Positions 1 through 5,438 of a stretch of DNA of 5,438 nucleotides are shown piece after piece. The stretch's first letter is position 1. Each line of letters opens with the position of its first letter. A program made the translations under genes and the position numbers. The DNA is from Gemmatimonadota bacterium (GTDB taxonomy: Bacteria; Gemmatimonadota; Gemmatimonadetes; Longimicrobiales; Longimicrobiaceae), in NCBI GenBank assembly GCA_019348475.1, contig JAHWJJ010000334.1:1-5438 (forward strand), in the 5' to 3' direction. The notes below the pieces were generated by a model. It searched no databases. It had not been told where the DNA came from and saw only the letters and a program-made list of their open reading frames with translations.

Positions 1-12
1 GGGGCGGCCACC

Positions 13-1752
13 GTGCGCTTCGACGCGCCCGGCGGCCCCGGCGGCGCTCGCTCGTTCCGTTTCCGGGGCCCGCGCGGCATCGTGCGCGCCGACGGGGTGG
101 GCGAGGTGGTGCCGGTGCTCCGCGCCGTGGAGCGGGCGGTGGCGGACGGGCTGCACGCCGCCGGGTTCGTGGCGTACGAGGCCGCGCCCGCCTTCGATCC
201 CGCGTTCGCCACGCACCCCCCCGACCCGCGCCTCCCCCTTGCCTGGTTCGCCCTGTACGAGGCGCGCGAGGAGGTGCATCCCGGCTGGGCGGCGGCGGAC
301 GGGGACGCGGAGCTGGGCCCGTGGAGCATCGACGTCCCCGAAGCCGGGTACCTGGCCCGCGTGGAGCGCATCCGCGAGCTGATCGCCGCGGGCGACACCT
401 ACCAGACCAACTTCACCGCCCGCCTGCGCGCGCCCTTCCGCGGCGATCCGGTGGCGCTGTACGAGCGGCTGTGCCTGGCGCAGCGCTCCGCGTTCTGCGC
501 GTACCTGGACCTGGGCGAGGGAACGGCGGTGGCATCCGCATCCCCCGAGCTCTTTTTTCGCGCGGACGGGCGCGCGCTGCAGCTGCGGCCCATGAAGGGG
601 ACCCGGCCGCGCGGGCGCTGGCCGGCCGAGGACCGCGCGCTGGCGGCGGAGCTGGCCGCGTCGTCCAAGGACCGCGCGGAGAACCTGATGATCGTGGACC
701 TGCTGCGGAACGACGCCGGGCGGGTGGCCGAGTTCGGCAGCGTGCGCGTGGAGCGGCTGTACCAGGTGGAGCGGTACGAGACGGTGCACCAGATGACCTC
801 CACCCTGCGTGCGCGGCTGCGTCCGGACGCGGGGCTGGCGGAGGTGTTCGGCGCGCTCTTCCCCTGCGGATCGGTGACGGGGGCGCCCAAGGTGCGGACG
901 ATGGAGATCATCCGCGCGCTGGAGCCCGGCCCCCGCGGTGTGTACTGCGGCGCGATCGGGTTCGTGTCTCCGGGCGAGGCGGTGTTCAGCGTGGGGATCC
1001 GCACGCTGCTGCTGGACGCGGCGGCGGGAACGGCGGAGCTGGGGGTGGGGAGCGGGATCACCTGGGACAGCGACGCGGCGGCGGAGTACCGCGAGTGCTG
1101 GTCCAAGGCCGCGTTCGTCCGGCGCGCGCCCGCCGGCTTCCGGCTGCTGGAGACGATGCTGTGGGAGCCGGAGGACGGATGGTTCCTGCTGGAGGGCCAC
1201 CTGGAGCGCCTGGCCGCCTCCGCGGAATACTTCGGCTACGGCTTCGACCGCGACCAGGCGGAGCGCCGGCTTGCGCGGGCGGTGCAGCTGTTCCCCGGCC
1301 CGCCGATGCGGGTGCGTCTGCTGCTGGACCGGGAGGGGACGATCGAACTGGATGCGCGGACGCAGGTGCCCTCCGCCGCACCCGCCCGCGTCGCCATTGC
1401 CGCGGAGCCGGTGGACAGCCGCGATCCCCTGCTGTACCACAAGACGACGGCGCGGGCGGAGTACGAGCGCCGCGCCGCCGCCCGCCCGGACGCCGACGAC
1501 GTTCTGCTGGTGAACGAGCGCGGCGAGCTGACGGAATCCACCATCGCCAACCTGGTGCTCCGTGTGGACGGAGCGCTGTGGACGCCGCCGCTGGAATCCG
1601 GCCTGCTTCCCGGCGTGTTTCGCGCGCACCTGCTGGAGGGCGGCGAGATCCGCGAGCGCGTCCTTTACCCGGCGGACCTGGCCCGCGCGGAGGAGGTGTG
1701 GCTGGTGAACTCCGTGCGCAAGTGGCGCGCGGCGGAGGTCATCGACAGGTAA
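13..1752 (+). CDS. pabB: Aminodeoxychorismate synthase component I fused to 4-amino-4-deoxychorismate lyase (PabB-PabC)
   Basis: Bifunctional cytosolic enzyme for p-aminobenzoate in folate synthesis. The N-terminal part aminates chorismate to aminodeoxychorismate, with ammonia from a separate glutaminase (PabA). The C-terminal part is a PLP-dependent lyase releasing pyruvate. Residues ~110-370 carry the chorismate-binding fold: SPELFF (177-182), PMKGT (193-197), KDRAENLMIVDLLRND (219-234), FPCGSVTGAPK (283-293) and GSGITWDSD (346-354) running to K365. The lysine of PMKGT (K195) marks PabB; anthranilate synthases usually have alanine there. Residues ~376-579 form a class IV aminotransferase domain: LLETM, HLERL, likely PLP lysine K477 in LYHKTT, GELTESTIANL (504-514), SGLLPG and WLVNSVR. 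The length, 579 residues, is normal for this known fusion. The start used is GTG with a weak G-rich stretch upstream (1-7), but the frame is open to the window edge, so the true start may lie further upstream. No signal peptide is visible. The gene converges on the tail-like genes and is probably unrelated to them. Confidence 0.95.
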   Translation: MRFDAPGGPGGARSFRFRGPRGIVRADGVGEVVPVLRAVERAVADGLHAAGFVAYEAAPAFDPAFATHPPDPRLPLAWFALYEAREEVHPGWAAADGDAELGPWSIDVPEAGYLARVERIRELIAAGDTYQTNFTARLRAPFRGDPVALYERLCLAQRSAFCAYLDLGEGTAVASASPELFFRADGRALQLRPMKGTRPRGRWPAEDRALAAELAASSKDRAENLMIVDLLRNDAGRVAEFGSVRVERLYQVERYETVHQMTSTLRARLRPDAGLAEVFGALFPCGSVTGAPKVRTMEIIRALEPGPRGVYCGAIGFVSPGEAVFSVGIRTLLLDAAAGTAELGVGSGITWDSDAAAEYRECWSKAAFVRRAPAGFRLLETMLWEPEDGWFLLEGHLERLAASAEYFGYGFDRDQAERRLARAVQLFPGPPMRVRLLLDREGTIELDARTQVPSAAPARVAIAAEPVDSRDPLLYHKTTARAEYERRAAARPDADDVLLVNERGELTESTIANLVLRVDGALWTPPLESGLLPGVFRAHLLEGGEIRERVLYPADLARAEEVWLVNSVRKWRAAEVIDR

Positions 1753-1755
1753 TCG

Positions 1756-1779
1756 GGCCTGTCCGCGCATCGCGGGGCC
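1756..1779 (+). terminator. Possible hairpin terminator lacking a T-run, after the pabB-pabC fusion
   Basis: Four bases past the TAA stop, an inner stem CCGCG/CGCGG (1763-1767 with 1771-1775, loop CAT) sits on an outer GGCC/GGCC stem (1756-1759 with 1776-1779), with a three-base bulge TGT on the left arm. The stem is GC-rich but is followed by CGTTGTCG rather than a T-run. It is therefore at best an intrinsic terminator without U-tract, or a 3'-end stabilising hairpin. GC-rich DNA makes such stems by chance, so confidence is low. Confidence 0.3.
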
Positions 1780-1863
1780 GTTGTCGAACGCACACGTCGA
1801 GCCCCCCAGTCATCCTGAATCATCGGGCGCTGCGCGCACCATGCGGGATGAAAGCGCAGTTCA

Positions 1864-1891
1864 ACCTCCCCCAGGGGTTTTTGGGGGCGGT
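1864..1891. other. Imperfect hairpin, C5/G5 core
   Basis: ACCTCCCCC (1864-1872) pairs with GGGGGCGGT (1883-1891) over nine positions with one T-C mismatch, leaving a ten-base loop AGGGGTTTTT. The only T-run is inside the loop, not after the stem, so this is not a standard intrinsic terminator. It lies inside the inverted-repeat element and may be part of its structure. Confidence 0.4.
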
Positions 1892-1981
1892 GCGGAGCCT
1901 GAGCGAGCGTCGGGGGCGCGGCGCGCACGCGGCCATGCTGCTGAAAGTCCGCGCGTCAGGGCTTTTCGATCCAGGGGGCCG

Positions 1982-2001
1982 CCGGGCAGGCCCTTGCCCG
2001 G
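1982..2001. other. Perfect 7-bp hairpin
   Basis: CCGGGCA (1982-1988) pairs perfectly with TGCCCGG (1995-2001) across a six-base loop GGCCCT. No T-run follows on either strand. It sits near the middle of the inverted-repeat element. It is the most compact stem in the intergenic region and could block transcripts or exonucleases coming from either convergent gene, but this role is inferred only from its position. Confidence 0.45.
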
Positions 2002-2038
2002 GCAGGACCGATGGCGGCGACCGAAGGACCTTGCCGGC

Positions 2039-2069
2039 GGAACCCCGCGCCGAAGGTTCCTACCGAACC
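2039..2069. other. Two mutually exclusive stems sharing GGTTC
   Basis: GGAACC (2039-2044) can pair with GGTTCC (2055-2060), loop ten bases. Alternatively GGTTC (2055-2059) can pair with GAACC (2065-2069), loop CTACC. Both use the same central segment, so only one can form at a time. The layout recalls an attenuator, but no leader peptide, T-run or downstream gene in a suitable orientation supports such a role. Confidence 0.3.
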
Positions 2070-2167
2070 GCCTGCCTCACGCGGCGGGAGAGAGGGTCCT
2101 ACGGTCGCGCGCCAGCGGCTGTCGTATTTTTAGTTGCGAGCGTGCGCTCCCTCAGGGTGACTGGGAG

Positions 2168-2173
2168 ATTATA
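2168..2173 (-). promoter_or_regulatory. Perfect TATAAT on the minus strand (possible -10 box)
   Basis: Read on the minus strand, the bases directly after the TGA stop of the DUF6519 gene are TATAAT, the consensus -10 hexamer, in a small AT-rich patch. At 17-base spacing the -35 position reads GCGGCA (2196-2191), which matches TTGACA at only three of six bases. A transcript from here would run leftwards through the inverted-repeat element and antisense to the end of the pabB-pabC fusion. The match may be chance or part of the repeat boundary. Confidence 0.2.
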
Positions 2174-3634
2174 TCAACCGGCCTCTTGCATGCCGCAGAC
2201 GGCGGTGAGCTCCCCGATGCAGCGGCGGCAGTCGGTGATGTCGTTCTCGCCCAGCACCACCGCCAGCGGCGCGTAGAACCGCTCCGTGCGCCGGGCGGGG
2301 ACGGTGGCCGGGCCGGTGCCGTCTTCCTCCCTCGGCCACTCCACGTCGCCCGTGGCCACGCGCGCGGGGATCAGCCAGTGGTCGCCGGGGAGGTACGTCC
2401 TGCCGGTCTCGAAGCGCACGCTGATCCCTGACTCCAGCTCGATCCATCCGTCCACCGCCTGCACCGCGCCGTCGCGCAGGGTGCCCCTGGCGGCATGGCC
2501 GCCTCCCTCACCCCGCACGACCACCGGGTCCGACTGGTCCCAGCGGCGCAGCAGCGGGTGGATGCCCGCGTGGCTCTCGTCGTACTCGGGGTAGTCGCCG
2601 CGCGTGTCCTCCAGCGTCACCCGCAGCCCTTCTCGGTCCACGTCGGCCACGCGCGCCAGCACGCCGGGCCCGTCGCTCAGGTCGTCCAGGATCTCCACCC
2701 AGTCGCCGGGCGCCAGGTCCAGCCGCGCATCCAGCCCCAGCGTCTCCACCTCGACCTCCACCCCCTGAAGCGAGCGGATGGCAAAGATCACGGAGCCGTT
2801 CTCGCGCGACCACTTGAAGGTGGGCGCGCCCGGCCCTCCGGGGCGGGGCCACCTGAATTCCACGTCCGTGTTCTCCACCTGCTCGAGGTGGTCCCAGCCG
2901 CCGCCCAGCTGCCCGGCGGTGTGCACCTCCACCCGGTACAGCTGGTTCTCCATCCCGCGATAGCGCGCGTCGGGAGGGAGCACGCAGGGGTCCAGCGTGT
3001 CCGTTTGCGCCCCGCCCGCGCGCACCCTCAGCCCCCCGCGCTCCGCCCCCCGCGCCAGCTGTTCGCTGACCGAGGCCCAGGCGCCTTCGCAGAGGGGCCA
3101 GCCCCTTTCGGCGCCGGGGAGCCGCGCCACGCGGATGCGCCAGGCCACCTGGGCGCGCGCCGCGGTGTCCGGCCCGCCCAGCGCGGTTTCGCGCAGCAGC
3201 GGCTGGTGGTACGCGGTCACCAGCCGCTCCCAGACCTCCAGGTAGACCAGGAAGGGCGGCTGCAGCGGCTGCTGGCCCGCCCGCTGCCGCTCCGCTTCCA
3301 CCCGGTCCGGGCCGCCGGGCCAGGGGCCGGCGCTGGCCACGGGCACGCTCTGCGGGCGTTCGATCTCGCAGAGCAGGCCGTGCACGTAGTAGCGCCCGGC
3401 CGCGAGTTCGAGGGTGCCGCCGTTCTGGGGGGTGTAGGCGACGCGGAACCCCAGGTTTTCGCGCGGCCCGGCGTACGGGCCCAGGAGGTCCGCCGCCAGG
3501 GTGCGCAGGTAGTGGAGCAGGATGGACGACTGCTCGTTCAGGTCCGCGTCCAGCGGCACCCGCCCCTGCTGCATGAGGACGCGCGAAAAGTGGCGGGCGG
3601 GGTCGAAGGTGTCGCGCGTGATGTCGGCGTGCAT
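2174..3634 (-). CDS. DUF6519-type protein of a phage-tail-like / injection-like gene set
   Basis: A 486-residue protein, recognised as DUF6519-type from memory of the family's motifs; its biochemical role is not known to me. It opens with the hallmark MQQGRVPLDADLNEQ (21-35). Other conserved-looking blocks follow: YLEVWER (131-137), RETALGGPDTAAR (148-160), YRGMENQLYRVEVH (225-238), FKWSRENGSVIFAI (273-286), GDWVEILDD (310-318), LRRWDQSDP (362-370) and GDHWLIPARVATGDVEWP (417-434). The C-terminus ends in a CX2CX7C cluster (C469, C472, C480). There is no signal peptide or membrane helix, which fits a cytoplasmic structural or assembly protein. The ATG start is firm, because AGGAG lies seven bases upstream. 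The gene begins ten bases after the tail-like gene, so the two are probably co-transcribed and translationally coupled. A structural accessory or tip-associated protein of a tail-like particle is the best guess, by association only. Confidence 0.85.
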   Translation of the reverse strand: MHADITRDTFDPARHFSRVLMQQGRVPLDADLNEQSSILLHYLRTLAADLLGPYAGPRENLGFRVAYTPQNGGTLELAAGRYYVHGLLCEIERPQSVPVASAGPWPGGPDRVEAERQRAGQQPLQPPFLVYLEVWERLVTAYHQPLLRETALGGPDTAARAQVAWRIRVARLPGAERGWPLCEGAWASVSEQLARGAERGGLRVRAGGAQTDTLDPCVLPPDARYRGMENQLYRVEVHTAGQLGGGWDHLEQVENTDVEFRWPRPGGPGAPTFKWSRENGSVIFAIRSLQGVEVEVETLGLDARLDLAPGDWVEILDDLSDGPGVLARVADVDREGLRVTLEDTRGDYPEYDESHAGIHPLLRRWDQSDPVVVRGEGGGHAARGTLRDGAVQAVDGWIELESGISVRFETGRTYLPGDHWLIPARVATGDVEWPREEDGTGPATVPARRTERFYAPLAVVLGENDITDCRRCIGELTAVCGMQEAG

Positions 3635-3641
3635 GGGCGGG

Positions 3642-3646
3642 CTCCT
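3642..3646 (-). promoter_or_regulatory. Shine-Dalgarno of the DUF6519 gene, overlapping the upstream stop codon
   Basis: On the minus strand the sequence reads TAGGAG, then seven bases, then ATG (3634-3632). AGGAG is a strong ribosome binding site at good spacing, and its first two bases are the last two of the upstream TAG stop (3647-3645). A ribosome ending the tail-like gene sits on this site, which favours coupled translation and near-equal output of the two proteins. The site also fixes the start of the DUF6519 gene. Confidence 0.85.
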
Positions 3647-5438
3647 AGCTGGCGTAGACGATGCCGGCCTCGAAGCCGGCCGGCGTGAACTGCTGAAGGC
3701 GCGCGTCCAGGTTGGCCGCGCGCTGGGGCTGGAACAGGTCGTGGAACACCCCCATCTCGGACGTGTCGCCGGCGCCGCGCACGATCTCGCGCGCGCAGTC
3801 CTCCGTGAGCCGCGCGTACCGGGGGCTGCCGTAGCGCACGCTCCCGAAGCGCGGGCGTACCCGCAGCCGCTCGCGGTGCAGCAGGGCGTCGCGCGCGGGG
3901 CCGGCCGGCTCGGCGGCCGTGGCCGCGGCCTCCACCCCGTCCGGCTGGCAGGCGTAGCGGCGCGGGGTGCGCGAGCCCGGAGCGGCGTAGCAGTGGCGCA
4001 TGCACCCCACCTGCCGCCGCGCCACCTTCACCTGCCCGGCGAAGATGCTGTCCTCGGCGTGCTCGATGGCGTGCACCTGCACGCGGCCGAAGACGGTGCT
4101 CCGTTCGATGGAAAGGGCCACGTGCGCCACCGGGCACCCCGGCGCGCCGACGGCCTCGCGCTGCGGCGACGTGGCGTCGACGATGCTGTCGCGCACCCGC
4201 AGGGGGACGGGGTCTTCGGCCACCTCGTCCAGCACCACCTGCACCGAGCCGACGATGCTGTGCTCCACCGTCACGCAGGCGCGGGGGCTGAAGATCTCCA
4301 GCGAGGGCTCCGCCGGACGCTGCGGCTCGCAGCGGCTCCCCAGCGCCCACCCGGGGACCAGCGTGCAGTGCCGCACCACCAGGCAGGCCAGCTCGCCCTC
4401 GGCGTGCACCGGGCGTCCGGTGATGACCAGCCCGTCCAGCAGCAGCGCGCTGTCGCGGGCGCCGCGCACCCGCAGCGCGTCGGAGCGGTTGCTGCTCAGG
4501 TCCAGCAGCCGGATGACGGGGCGGGCGCCGCTGGCGGCGCGGATCTGCAGCGCCTGCCCTTCGCGCAGGCGCAGGCGCACGGAATCGGTGTAGACCCCGC
4601 TGTCGGTGATCTCGATCGTCGCGCGCGGCGGATTCTCCCTGCGCCAGGCGGCCAGCGCGTCGCGCAGGCGCCGGAAGCGGCCGTGCCGCCCCACCCGGTA
4701 CAGCGGCACCGCCTCGCCCTCCGCCGCGGGGACCAGGGCGGGGCGCTTCACGGCGTACTCGCCGCCGCCCACGTCGCCACTGAACCCCTGGTACCAGCTC
4801 ACCCACACTCCGCCCCGAGGCGCGGCGTGCCGGGGAAAGTGGATGCGGCCCCGCTCGGGGTCCACGGCCACCTTTCCCGGCGGCGGCTGATAGCGCCACC
4901 CCGTGAGGTCCGCGGCCACGATGTCGTCGATGGGAACGGGCGTGCGGCGCGTGCCGGTGTAGATGACGAACGCCTTTCCCTCGCCGTAGAAGTCGCCCGG
5001 GCGCCGGTCCAGCTCGCGGCGGGTGATGGGCCCCGGGTCCGGCCCCTGGTCCGCCACCGGGCCGCCGGGGAGCGCGGGGGAGAAGAGCGGCGCGTCGTTC
5101 CCCAGCGCGCTGAAGGTGAAGGCGTGCTTGGCCACCTCTTCCGCGCAGTAGGCGGGGGTGCGGGTGAGCGAGTGTGTGCGCAGCGGCCACACCCACAGCG
5201 CGATCCCGGGAACGTTGGGGCGCCCCGCGCGCGGCGCCGCGGCGATGCGGCGCACGTCCGGCAGCCGGGGAAGCGCGTCGAAAGGGCCGCCCGTGCGCGC
5301 CAGCACCCCCGCGTCGCGCACCGACGCCGCGCGCGGCGAAGCGGGGTCGGCGCCGCGCAGGTTCGCGGTGGTCCACAGCCGGCGCCGCGTCTCCACCGCG
5401 TGCCCGGGCCACTGCGCCACGTCCTGCGCCAGCCGCTC
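3645..5438 (-). CDS. Phage-tail-like protein with beta-helix domain (5' end beyond the window)
   Basis: 597 residues are visible, from the window edge to a TAG stop. The frame is open at the edge, so the GTG at 5420-5418 is not the true start. Residues 1-120 (LAQDVAQWPGHAVE, LPDVRRIAA, NVPGIALWVWPL, SLTRTPAY, FSALGNDAPLF) resemble tail proteins related to the phage P2 gpI group, whose N-terminal part would lie upstream. A short domain follows at ~148-230 (DFYGEGKAFVIY, VSWYQGFSGDVGGGEY). Residues ~275-470 look like a right-handed beta-helix: short strands with repeated turns HCTLVPG, HSIVGS, DSIVDA, RSTVFG and DSIFAG. The end is distinctive: VGCMRHC, GSRTPRRYACQPD (488-500), EMGVFHDLFQPQR (561-573) and FEAGIVYAS at the C-terminus. 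There is no signal peptide or membrane segment in the visible part. Beta-helices are common in tail spikes and glycan-binding or glycan-cutting proteins, but no catalytic site was identified. Family membership is recalled from motifs; an injection-system role is inferred. Confidence 0.8.
   Translation of the reverse strand, partial: ERLAQDVAQWPGHAVETRRRLWTTANLRGADPASPRAASVRDAGVLARTGGPFDALPRLPDVRRIAAAPRAGRPNVPGIALWVWPLRTHSLTRTPAYCAEEVAKHAFTFSALGNDAPLFSPALPGGPVADQGPDPGPITRRELDRRPGDFYGEGKAFVIYTGTRRTPVPIDDIVAADLTGWRYQPPPGKVAVDPERGRIHFPRHAAPRGGVWVSWYQGFSGDVGGGEYAVKRPALVPAAEGEAVPLYRVGRHGRFRRLRDALAAWRRENPPRATIEITDSGVYTDSVRLRLREGQALQIRAASGARPVIRLLDLSSNRSDALRVRGARDSALLLDGLVITGRPVHAEGELACLVVRHCTLVPGWALGSRCEPQRPAEPSLEIFSPRACVTVEHSIVGSVQVVLDEVAEDPVPLRVRDSIVDATSPQREAVGAPGCPVAHVALSIERSTVFGRVQVHAIEHAEDSIFAGQVKVARRQVGCMRHCYAAPGSRTPRRYACQPDGVEAAATAAEPAGPARDALLHRERLRVRPRFGSVRYGSPRYARLTEDCAREIVRGAGDTSEMGVFHDLFQPQRAANLDARLQQFTPAGFEAGIVYAS
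4029..4616 (-). other. Right-handed beta-helix-like region inside the tail-like protein
   Basis: This covers residues ~275-470 of the visible protein. The stretch is built of short alternating hydrophobic strands (LRVRG, LLLDGLVITG, CLVVRHCTLVPG, VTVEHSIVGSVQVVL, LRVRDSIVDA, LSIERSTVFGRVQV, DSIFAGQVKV). The repeated signature is polar residue, S/C, I/T, hydrophobic, small, with copies starting near 357, 393, 417, 446 and 463. The uneven spacing (about 36, 24, 29 and 17 residues) is typical of parallel beta-helix rungs with loops of different length. Boundaries are approximate. Confidence 0.6.

Larger units (their letters stand above)
1805..2165. repeat. MITE/REP-like element bounded by 14-base terminal inverted repeats
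   Basis: The left end CCCAGTCATCCTGA (1805-1818) is matched by the reverse complement of 2152-2165, CCCAGTCACCCTGA: 13 of 14 bases are identical and the ends are 361 bases apart. The ends nearly fill the intergenic gap. Shorter matches recur inside: GGATGA at 1846-1851 pairs with TCATCC at 1810-1815, and GCGAGCGT occurs at 1903-1910 and 2136-2143. Internal hairpins lie at 1864-1891, 1982-2001 and 2039-2069. No target-site duplication or transposase frame was found. By its layout it could be a non-autonomous mobile element, or a pair of opposed REP-like palindromic repeats of the kind often found between convergent genes. Whether it recurs in the genome cannot be seen here. Confidence 0.5.
1753..2173. 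other. Intergenic region between convergent genes, no gene seen
   Basis: This 421-base gap separates the 3' ends of the pabB-pabC fusion and the DUF6519 gene. Open frames across it are arginine-, glycine- and proline-rich read-through of neighbouring frames, with no recognisable domain and no plausible ribosome binding site. What it does hold is an inverted-repeat-bounded element (1805-2165), several hairpins and two short AT-rich patches (2125-2136 and 2167-2177) that stand out in otherwise very GC-rich DNA. No canonical stem plus T-run terminator was found on either strand. Confidence 0.75.

Noticed and set aside
2113..2131. CAGCGGCTG followed by ATTTTT, considered as an intrinsic terminator for rightward transcripts.
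   Set aside because: The palindrome leaves a one-base loop, which cannot form a stable hairpin, and no longer stem extends it.
2138..2149. GAGC/GCTC stem followed on the minus strand by an A-run, considered as a terminator for the DUF6519 transcript.
   Set aside because: On the minus strand the tract after the stem is A-rich, not T-rich, and the stem has only four pairs.
1794..2176. Target-site duplication flanking the inverted-repeat element.
   Set aside because: The bases just outside the two ends (GTCGAGCCC on the left, AGATTATATC on the right) share no direct repeat.
321..2276. A 651-codon open frame on the + strand overlapping the folate gene and running through the intergenic region.
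   Set aside because: It is out of frame with the folate gene, whose motifs are unmistakable. Its translation is low-complexity Arg/Gly/Ala/Pro with no domain, as expected from a frame shadow in high-GC DNA.
1781..2431. A + strand 216-codon frame across the intergenic region, considered as a small gene.
   Set aside because: No ribosome binding site or domain is visible, it runs antisense into the DUF6519 coding sequence, and the intergenic part is explained better by the inverted-repeat element.
2495..3688. A 397-codon + strand open frame antisense to the DUF6519 gene.
   Set aside because: Composition is rich in Arg, Pro, His, Val and Gly without recognisable motifs, and there is no convincing ribosome binding site. 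The minus strand carries a motif-rich protein with a strong Shine-Dalgarno.
3538..5412. A second minus-strand frame of 624 codons overlapping the tail-like gene.
   Set aside because: It is an Arg/Ala/Gly-rich shadow. The adjacent frame ending at 3645 carries the recognisable tail-like and beta-helix sequence and connects to the downstream Shine-Dalgarno.

Overview
This GC-rich window has strongly G/C-biased third codon positions. It holds three protein-coding genes and one structured intergenic region. The organism is a high-GC bacterium. A Gemmatimonadota (Longimicrobium-like), myxobacterial or actinobacterial source would all fit, and the sequence alone does not decide between them. No RNA gene, CRISPR array, transposase or insertion sequence is visible.

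Left part (13-1752, + strand): a housekeeping folate gene that fuses aminodeoxychorismate synthase component I (PabB) to 4-amino-4-deoxychorismate lyase (PabC). One polypeptide can therefore carry chorismate to p-aminobenzoate, given a separate glutaminase (PabA) that is not in the window.

Right part (5438-2174, - strand): two genes read leftwards as a tightly coupled pair. The first, cut by the window edge, is a phage-tail-like protein. A tail-protein segment leads into a right-handed beta-helix-like middle and a distinctive conserved C-terminus. Ten bases later comes a DUF6519-type protein, and its Shine-Dalgarno overlaps the stop codon of the first gene. Proteins of these two types belong to phage-tail-like or contractile-injection-like gene sets, so this looks like the trailing end of such a cluster whose sheath, tube, baseplate and ATPase genes would lie beyond position 5438. 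That larger assignment is inference, because no sheath, tube or ATPase gene is visible here.

Middle (1753-2173): the two transcription units converge on a 421-base gap that contains no convincing gene. Nearly all of the gap is spanned by near-perfect 14-base terminal inverted repeats (1805-1818 and 2152-2165, 13 of 14 identical), with several internal hairpins. It resembles a small non-coding MITE- or REP-like element inserted or maintained between convergent genes. A perfect TATAAT on the minus strand sits just outside it, touching the stop codon of the DUF6519 gene.
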